From the NCBI GenBank assembly GCA_030598075.1, contig JAUVQP010000088.1:1-6809 (forward strand): DNA of 6,809 nucleotides, read 5' to 3'. The position numbers and the translations under genes are program-made. Origin of the DNA: Miltoncostaeaceae bacterium. GTDB lineage: Bacteria; Actinomycetota; Thermoleophilia; Miltoncostaeales; Miltoncostaeaceae. Of the stretch, positions 1 through 4,697 are shown one piece after another. The number at the start of each line of letters is the position of its first letter. The first letter of the stretch is position 1. Below the pieces are notes generated by a model, which was not told the origin of the DNA, searched no databases, and saw only the letters and a list, made by a program, of their open reading frames with translations.

Positions 1-807
1 CTCTCGCTGATGATCGCGATCGGACCCGAACGCTTCCACGAGTTGCTCGCCGGCTTCCGCACCATGGACGAGCACTTCCGCACCGCGCCGCTCCGCGAGA
101 ACGTGCCGGCGCTCCTCGCCCTGATCGGCATCTGGTACACGAACTTCCACGCCGCGGAGACGCTCGCCGTCCTGCCCTACTCGCAGCGGCTGTGGAGGCT
201 CCCGGCCTACCTCCAGCAGCTCGAGATGGAGAGCAACGGAAAGTCGGTGGACCGCGCGGGCCGCGCCGTCCAGGACTACGACACCGGGCCCATCGTGTGG
301 GGGCAGCCGGGCACCAACGGGCAGCACGCCTTCTACCAACTGATCCACCAGGGCACGCGGCTGATTCCCGCCGACTTCATCGGCTTCTCGCGCGCCGAGG
401 GTCCAGCCGACGCCCAACAGGACATCTTCATGTCGAACTTCTTCGCGCAACCCGAGGCGCTCGCGTTCGGAAAGACCGCCGAGGAGGTGGCGTCGGAGGG
501 AGTGGCGCGGGAGCAGCTCCCCCATCGGGTCTTCCGCGGAAACCATCCCACGACCTCGATCCTCGCCCCCGAGCTCACCCCCGGCGTGCTCGGACAGATC
601 ATCGCCCTCTACGAGCACAAGGTCTTCGTGCAGGGTTGGGTGTGGAACATCAACTCGTTCGACCAGTGGGGGGTCGAGCTGGGCAAGGCCCTCGCGCAGA
701 ACATCATTCCGGAGCTCGAAGACGAGTCAGAGCCGGAGCTGTCCCACGACAGCTCGACGAACTCCCTGATCCGCCGGTACCGCAGCCAACGGCGCCTGGA
801 AGGCTGA
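1..807 (+). CDS. pgi: Glucose-6-phosphate isomerase, C-terminal part (5' end outside window)
   Basis: Cytosolic enzyme that interconverts glucose 6-phosphate and fructose 6-phosphate in glycolysis and gluconeogenesis. The frame is already open at base 1 (LSLMIAIG...), matching the family just after its GGRYSLWS segment, so the ATG at base 10 is an internal Met and roughly the first half of the protein is missing. Counting from that Met, the catalytic residues are all present: Glu74 in MESNGK, His106 in GTNGQH, and Lys226 in the family signature FDQWGVELGK. The C-terminus (SHDSSTNSLIRRYR) is also typical, so the 3' end is complete. The segments ADFIGF and MSNFFAQ resemble actinobacterial versions. 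One small oddity is GQPGTNGQH where most homologues have GEPGTNGQH; this Glu is not the catalytic one. It converges on the CBS-domain gene with a 31-bp gap. Identification is secure. Confidence 0.97.
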   Translation, partial: LSLMIAIGPERFHELLAGFRTMDEHFRTAPLRENVPALLALIGIWYTNFHAAETLAVLPYSQRLWRLPAYLQQLEMESNGKSVDRAGRAVQDYDTGPIVWGQPGTNGQHAFYQLIHQGTRLIPADFIGFSRAEGPADAQQDIFMSNFFAQPEALAFGKTAEEVASEGVAREQLPHRVFRGNHPTTSILAPELTPGVLGQIIALYEHKVFVQGWVWNINSFDQWGVELGKALAQNIIPELEDESEPELSHDSSTNSLIRRYRSQRRLEG

Positions 808-820
808 CGAGAGGACGATC

Positions 821-839
821 GGCGCCCCGGCGGGGTGCC
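821..839. terminator. GC-rich hairpin between convergent genes
   Basis: GGCGCCCC (821-828) pairs with GGGGTGCC (832-839) around a GGC loop, giving an 8-bp stem with one G-T wobble. It starts 14 bp after the pgi stop and touches the last base of the converging CBS gene's stop codon. That is where a shared bidirectional terminator would be expected. Neither strand has a T-run after the stem, so it is not a classical intrinsic terminator. In such a GC-rich sequence, chance pairing cannot be excluded. Confidence 0.4.
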
Positions 840-1246
840 TACGAGCCCTTCGCGGGGGGCACGGAGCCGAGCCTGGCGCCCGCCATGACGCCCACGACGT
901 CGCGCATGTTGAGCACGCCGACGAGATCGTCGCCCCGACGAACGAGCAGGTGACGGACGCCGCGCGCGATCATCAGATCGCAGGCTTCGGCGACGCTCGT
1001 CCCCGACCCCACCGACGCCGGCGCACCGGTCATGTGCTCGGCGACGGGAGTGGTGTCGAGGTCGGCGCCCGCAGCGAGCGCCCGGAGCAGATCGCGTTCG
1101 GTGAACACCCCCGGCCCGGCCTCCCCCTCGACGACGGCGAGCCCGGTGGCGGCGTCGGCGAGCGCCGCCGCGGCCGCGCGAAGAGGTTGATCCGGACGGA
1201 GCCGCACACGAACGGGACCCATCACATCCGCGACGGCGCGACTCAT
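839..1246 (-). CDS. Two-CBS-domain protein
   Basis: A 135-residue soluble protein made of almost nothing but a pair of CBS domains (a Bateman module), about residues 5-58 and 70-122. Each begins with a typical V-x-x-H/V-M segment (VADVM; VAEHM). Each ends with a ribose-contact motif: GVFTERD (residues 46-52) and GVLNMRD (110-116). The Thr and Asp of the first motif fit adenine-nucleotide binding, so AMP, ATP or a related ligand is a fair guess. There is no attached catalytic or DNA-binding domain, so it probably acts as a sensor for a partner protein. The chosen start, ATG at 1246, begins directly at the domain. The frame stays open upstream to an ATG at 1405, but that arginine/proline-rich extension would overlap the neighbouring gene by over 100 bp. 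No good Shine-Dalgarno is seen (a GGAG lies 13 nt away). It lies 34 bp after 1281-1658 and is likely cotranscribed. Confidence 0.88.
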   Translation of the reverse strand: MSRAVADVMGPVRVRLRPDQPLRAAAAALADAATGLAVVEGEAGPGVFTERDLLRALAAGADLDTTPVAEHMTGAPASVGSGTSVAEACDLMIARGVRHLLVRRGDDLVGVLNMRDVVGVMAGARLGSVPPAKGS

Positions 1247-1280
1247 GGGCGCATCATGGCTCCGACCACGAGCGGCCGAC

Positions 1281-1658
1281 CTAGGCCAGATCCCCGCGAA
1301 GCTTTCGGAGGACGAACGGGGCGATCGCAATGGCGGCGGCGGTCGCCACGAGGCAGGCCGTGAGAGACCCTCGCCGCCGGCGGCGACGAGGGGGATCAAG
1401 AACACGATCGACGGCGCTCTGGAGCCGATCCGCCGACGACTGGATCTCCCGTTGCAGACGTCGGTCGCCGCTGAGCTCGCGGGCCGCGTCCCTGGGGGTC
1501 CGCCCCTGAACGGCGACGGTCACCTTTCGCCCGGTCGAGAGGGCCTGCTTCACCGCATCATGCAGCTCGGGGTCGCTGAGGGCACGGGTCACAACCGGGC
1601 GCGCTGTGGCTACAGCGGTCGCGAGGCCGGCACGATAGACGCGTGATCGACGTAACAT
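1281..1658 (-). CDS. Small protein with C-terminal membrane anchor, function unknown
   Basis: A 125-residue protein that I do not recognise. Residues 1-27 are basic and Ala-rich. Residues 28-88 are charged and look helical (SDPELHDAVKQAL ... RRLQREIQSSADRLQSAVDR). Six arginines follow at 91-96, then one hydrophobic segment at about 99-117, and a short basic tail ending RKLRGDLA. This resembles a tail-anchored protein with its N-terminal part in the cytoplasm. The ATG at 1658 is preceded by the best Shine-Dalgarno in the window, GGGGAGAG, 7 nt upstream. An in-frame ATG at 1778 would add 40 arginine-rich residues but has no ribosome binding site. The stop lies 34 bp before the CBS gene on the same strand, so an operon is likely and the two may work together. 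Reality of the gene rests on the ribosome binding site, the coherent hydrophobic segment and the operon position. Confidence 0.75.
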   Translation of the reverse strand: MLRRSRVYRAGLATAVATARPVVTRALSDPELHDAVKQALSTGRKVTVAVQGRTPRDAARELSGDRRLQREIQSSADRLQSAVDRVLDPPRRRRRRGSLTACLVATAAAIAIAPFVLRKLRGDLA

Positions 1659-1820
1659 GGACGCACTCTCCCCACCTCGAGCGAACGCGCGAAGGCGACG
1701 TCGCACCCGGCGACGCGCGACGCTCCGTACGACCGCGAACGTAATCCAGCCGACGACTGCCTGGCTTCGACTGAGCATGCGGCGAAGTCTATTCGGCTCG
1801 CGCGACTCGTGTGCGGGCGC
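1659..1820. other. Intergenic gap, nothing firm
   Basis: This 162-bp stretch separates the stop of the membrane glycosyltransferase gene from the start of the small anchored-protein gene, both on the minus strand. Apart from the Shine-Dalgarno at its left end I see no convincing terminator or promoter. A -10-like TACGTT (minus strand, 1743-1738) has no matching -35. If the small protein used the ATG at 1778 the gap would shrink to 42 bp. Confidence 0.5.
1666..1673 (-). promoter_or_regulatory. Shine-Dalgarno site deciding the start at 1658
   Basis: On the minus strand this reads GGGGAGAG and ends 7 nt before the ATG at 1658. It is clearly better than anything upstream of the alternative in-frame ATG at 1778, and it is the basis for choosing the shorter protein. 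Confidence 0.65.
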
Positions 1821-3971
1821 TCAGGTCGGCTCGACCCGCACATCGAGGCGGGCACCGAAGCGCCGCCCCGGGATGGGCGCGGGAAAGCCCAGATCCTCCA
1901 GCGTGAAGGCGGACGCCGCCTCGATCACGACGGTGGACGGACGGTCCGGAAGCCCTACCCTGATCCGGCGAGTCGCCCCCGCGCCAACGCGGGTCGTGGC
2001 CACGGCCAGCTCACGTCCGGTGGAGCCGTCCCCCTCGAGAACCGCGACACGCACGGGGGTCGGGGCCGCCGAGTGGGTCCATCCGGGTCGGTCGAGATCG
2101 AGCGCCAGCGAACGGGGTGCGGACCCGATTGCCCTGTTCACGCGGATCGTCGCCCGCTCGCCGAACCACGCGTCGGCGGCGACCCCCTCCGCGCTGGCGA
2201 GCAGCCGCAGAGGCTCGTCGACCCTCGTCAGGGCCATGAGCCCGGCCGTCGCGAGACGCTCGCCGGCCAACACGTGAGTACGGTACGTGACGACGTTCCG
2301 GGTGGTGCCGCCCTCAACGTCGACGGAGCCTGAGTCATCGACGAGGGTGGCCGACCGGGCCGGCAGCCCGCAGGCGTGGTCCCCGCTGAGCGCCACGCGG
2401 CGGACGCTGCGGTTCCAGAACTCCGCCTGGAGCAGCATGCCGTCGCGCTGGAGATCCGGCAGATCGTCGGGCGGGCTGATGTCGAGGAGCGTCACATCGC
2501 CTTCGCCGTCGAGCGCGTCGTCGATCCACGTCGGACTCGGACCCGCGAGCGAACGGTGAAACTGCGCCTGCGAGCGGATCTGGTCGCTCGCCGCCACCGA
2601 GCCGGCTACGAGCGCCACCCCGACCGCGACGGGAAGGGCGACGCGAGCGAGGCGAGAAGGGGCGGCCGCGACAAGCAGCGCCACCACCGCACCGACCGCG
2701 AGCGCGAGCACGATCAGGCCGAGACTCCCAAGGCCGAGCGCGTCGGCGATGCGCGGGAACACCATCGCGCTCGGCGTGTCAAGCGGCACCCCGCTATCCA
2801 GATAGCGAGCGAAGGGGACGGCCGCGATCAACGCGACGGGCACGGCGGCGAGGACGGGCGTCACGCGCCGCGGGCGCGGAAGACCGCGATCGAGCCAGAG
2901 AGCGAAGGCGATCATGAGGGCGGGCGCCATGGAGAACGCGTAGCGCTCCATGATCTGCCCCTCGGCGAACGCCGCGGCGAACCCCGCGGCCACGGCGAGA
3001 GTCGTCCCGAGGCCGGTGAGCGCAAGGGCGATGAACGCCCGCTCCGAGCGATCGCGGGTTCCGCCCTCGCTCCAGGCGCAGACGGTCATCAGCGCCAAGG
3101 CTGTGACGGGAACGAGGACCACGGAGAGGGGAAGAAACGCGAGATGGAGGCCCGCGGACTCGGCCAGCCCCAGCGGCTCGAGGGGGGCGTCGAGCACCGC
3201 CTGGTACGGACCGAGGGCGCTCCGGGGCGAACGCCCCTCAACGAGACGCGCGAGCGGGACCAGGAGCGATGCGGCGAGGAGGAGCAGGATGGTCAGCCGA
3301 AAGCGGAGCAGCGACGCTGCGAGTTGCCGAACGGTGGGCCGCCGACCCCCGGCGCGCGCCTCGAACGCCGCGGTGAGCGGGGCCGCCGCGAGGAGCGCCA
3401 CTATCAGCACCGCCCCCTGGGGGCGAATGGCTGCGGCGAGGCCGACGGACGCCAGGGCGAGCAACTGCCGCGACCCGGTGGGAGTCTCGACGGCCCTCAG
3501 CGACAGCAGCAGCGCCAGCGCGACGGCGGCGAAGAAGGCCGGCTCGGTCATGATCAGTCCCGCGAAGGCGAAGCCCGGGATCGCGGCGGACAGCGCCGCG
3601 GCGACGAGCGCCCACCCGGGGCGCATCAGGCGCCGCGCGATCAGAAACACGGGAACCGCCACAAAGCTCACGGCGAGCACGTTCGTCGCCTTGAGCGCCG
3701 CGTAGACACCCGGACCAGACCCGGCGGCCTGGGCCGGGATCGTCGCCACGGGCAGGAACAGGCTGTGGGGGGCGGCCGCGGCCTCGCGAAAGGCGTAGTG
3801 ACCCTCGCGCCAGAGCCCCCGTGACTCGGCGGCGTGGATGAACTCGTCGCAGAGGAGTTGGGGTGCGGCGACGGCGTCCGCCGCGATGCCGCGGAGCGCG
3901 ATCGAGACGACGATCAGGCCCGCGAGGCCGATCAGCGGCCAGGCTGCGTCTTGGCCAGGTGCGCGCGGCAT
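1821..3971 (-). CDS. Polytopic membrane glycosyltransferase-like protein (GT-C fold) with C-terminal soluble domain
   Basis: A 716-residue membrane protein. A first hydrophobic helix (about residues 12-30) is followed by a loop carrying an Asp-Glu pair, LLCDEFIHAAESRGLW (Asp42, Glu43). This is the position and form of the catalytic acidic motif in GT-C enzymes that use polyprenyl-phosphate sugars (ArnT/PMT/GT39-like). About ten further hydrophobic segments follow up to about residue 460. Near the end of that region is GQIMERYAFSMAPALMIAF, similar to the ERY...P motif of late GT-C helices. From about 465 to 716 the protein is hydrophilic and rich in Asp, Val and Thr, apparently a beta-rich domain outside the membrane. 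The likely role is transfer of a sugar to a lipid or cell-wall acceptor on the outer face; donor and acceptor are unknown. It starts at ATG 3971 without a Shine-Dalgarno, with TAAGAT placed for a leaderless transcript. A non-enzymatic role is possible. Confidence 0.85.
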   Translation of the reverse strand: MPRAPGQDAAWPLIGLAGLIVVSIALRGIAADAVAAPQLLCDEFIHAAESRGLWREGHYAFREAAAAPHSLFLPVATIPAQAAGSGPGVYAALKATNVLAVSFVAVPVFLIARRLMRPGWALVAAALSAAIPGFAFAGLIMTEPAFFAAVALALLLSLRAVETPTGSRQLLALASVGLAAAIRPQGAVLIVALLAAAPLTAAFEARAGGRRPTVRQLAASLLRFRLTILLLLAASLLVPLARLVEGRSPRSALGPYQAVLDAPLEPLGLAESAGLHLAFLPLSVVLVPVTALALMTVCAWSEGGTRDRSERAFIALALTGLGTTLAVAAGFAAAFAEGQIMERYAFSMAPALMIAFALWLDRGLPRPRRVTPVLAAVPVALIAAVPFARYLDSGVPLDTPSAMVFPRIADALGLGSLGLIVLALAVGAVVALLVAAAPSRLARVALPVAVGVALVAGSVAASDQIRSQAQFHRSLAGPSPTWIDDALDGEGDVTLLDISPPDDLPDLQRDGMLLQAEFWNRSVRRVALSGDHACGLPARSATLVDDSGSVDVEGGTTRNVVTYRTHVLAGERLATAGLMALTRVDEPLRLLASAEGVAADAWFGERATIRVNRAIGSAPRSLALDLDRPGWTHSAAPTPVRVAVLEGDGSTGRELAVATTRVGAGATRRIRVGLPDRPSTVVIEAASAFTLEDLGFPAPIPGRRFGARLDVRVEPT

Positions 3972-3977
3972 CGGATG

Positions 3978-3983
3978 ATCTTA
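3978..3983 (-). promoter_or_regulatory. -10-like hexamer TAAGAT for the membrane glycosyltransferase gene
   Basis: On the minus strand TAAGAT occupies exactly -12 to -7 if transcription starts at the A of the ATG at 3971. It fits the TANNNT pattern of actinobacterial -10 elements and matches TATAAT at four of six bases. No clear -35 was seen. With no Shine-Dalgarno before this ATG, a leaderless mRNA is the simplest reading. Confidence 0.45.
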
Positions 3984-4027
3984 CGGCTGCGGGGCGAGGC
4001 GGTTTCGAGGCGCCGCGCAGCGTGCAC

Positions 4028-4033
4028 TAGGCT
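4028..4033 (+). promoter_or_regulatory. -10-like hexamer TAGGCT for the histidine phosphatase gene
   Basis: TAGGCT fits the TANNNT pattern and lies 7 bp before the GTG at 4041, that is at -13 to -8 for a transcript starting on the GTG. A weak TTTCGA at 4003-4008 could be a -35, but the 19-bp spacing is long. The AGAGG just upstream of GTG is too close to serve as a normal Shine-Dalgarno. Confidence 0.4.
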
Positions 4034-4040
4034 CAGAGGC

Positions 4041-4631
4041 GTGCGCCGCGCCTTCACCCTCGTCCGGCACGGAATGAGCTCGTACAACGTCGAGGGCATC
4101 CTCAACGGAGACCCCTCCGTCCCGGTGTACCTCACCGACGAGGGCCGGGCGCAGTCGGGCCGAGCGCGAGACGTCCTGACACACGAGGTCTTCGACCTCG
4201 GGGTTCACACCGAGTTCCCGCGCACCCGCGAGACGCTCATGATCGTGCTCGACGGCCGCGTGCCCCCGATCGAGGTGTTCCCGGAGTTGAACGATCAGAG
4301 CCTCGGGGATATGGAAGGGCGCCCGATGGGCGAGTACCGTGAGTTTCGGGCGAAGTACGGCATCGGGGCCCCGCCGCCGGGCGGCGAGAGCCGCCTGGAC
4401 GCGCTCGCCCGGCTCACGCGCGGGTACGAGCGGCTCCTTGCGACCGACGCCGCGCATCCGCTCGTCGTCACGCACGACCTGACGATCCGCTGCCTCGCGA
4501 ACGCGGCCCAGGGTGAGGACCCGATCACGGGGGCCATTCGGCACGTGCCGAATGCGAGCGTGACGCGCCTCAGCGAGCCCGAGCTTCGGGCGGGCATCGC
4601 CGTCATGAAGGAGCGAAGCGCCCGAGGCTGA
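4041..4631 (+). CDS. Histidine phosphatase family protein (phosphoglycerate mutase-like)
   Basis: A 196-residue cytoplasmic protein of the branch-1 histidine phosphatase superfamily. The catalytic motif is at the N-terminus, TLVRHGMSSYN, with His10 as the residue that becomes phosphorylated and Arg9 beside it. Arg61 in FPRTRET matches the conserved Arg of the usual SPLxRAxxT motif. Glu82 in PELNDQSLGDMEG is the likely proton donor. His145 in VVTHDLTIR is the second catalytic His. Length is normal for small phosphatases of this group. Substrate cannot be told from sequence: the family includes phosphoglycerate mutases, alpha-ribazole and sugar phosphatases and broad phosphomonoesterases. GTG 4041 was chosen because it starts just before the RHG motif, as is usual. 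An in-frame ATG at 3975 would lie 4 bp from the divergent gene's start and leave no promoter space. It lies about 66 bp upstream of the cyclase gene, on the same strand. Confidence 0.92.
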   Translation: MRRAFTLVRHGMSSYNVEGILNGDPSVPVYLTDEGRAQSGRARDVLTHEVFDLGVHTEFPRTRETLMIVLDGRVPPIEVFPELNDQSLGDMEGRPMGEYREFRAKYGIGAPPPGGESRLDALARLTRGYERLLATDAAHPLVVTHDLTIRCLANAAQGEDPITGAIRHVPNASVTRLSEPELRAGIAVMKERSARG

Positions 4632-4657
4632 TCGCAAGCGCGGGAGGATGCTCGCTC

Positions 4658-4682
4658 GGGTCTCAGACCCCTCGTGGGTCTG
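4658..4682 (+). repeat. GGGTCT / AGACCC / GGGTCT inverted-repeat cluster
   Basis: AGACCC (4665-4670) can pair either with the upstream GGGTC(T) at 4658-4663 or with the downstream GGGTCT at 4676-4681. The upstream pairing gives a 5-bp stem with a TCA loop. The downstream pairing, extended by one C-G pair, gives a perfect 7-bp stem at 4664-4682 with loop CTCGT. The two hairpins exclude each other. The element lies between the phosphatase stop and the cyclase start. It could be a terminator (though without a T-run) or a 5'-leader structure. Confidence 0.45.
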
Positions 4683-4697
4683 CCGATAGTGCATCGA

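Noticed and set aside
301..330. GQPGTNGQH instead of GEPGTNGQH in the isomerase looked like loss of the catalytic Glu.
   Set aside because: The catalytic Glu of the family is the one in MESNGK, and it is present, as are the catalytic His (GTNGQH) and Lys (DQWGVELGK). The enzyme appears active.
1247..1405. N-terminal extension of the CBS protein to the ATG at 1405.
   Set aside because: The added 53 residues are Arg/Pro/Ser-rich without domain similarity and would overlap the 1281-1658 gene by 125 bp on the same strand.
1695..1704. Perfect 10-bp palindrome GCGACGTCGC upstream of the small anchored-protein gene.
   Set aside because: Palindromes of this length are expected several times by chance in a window of this size and GC content, and there is no second copy or nearby promoter to support an operator.
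2376..3824. A 482-codon plus-strand frame inside the membrane glycosyltransferase gene.
   Set aside because: Its product is extremely charged and low in complexity (Arg, Gly, Glu, His), a mirror image of a hydrophobic gene on the other strand.
3975..4040. Upstream in-frame ATG at 3975 as the start of the histidine phosphatase.
   Set aside because: It would place the start 4 bp from the divergent gene's start codon and add a basic extension before the RHG motif that the family normally lacks.
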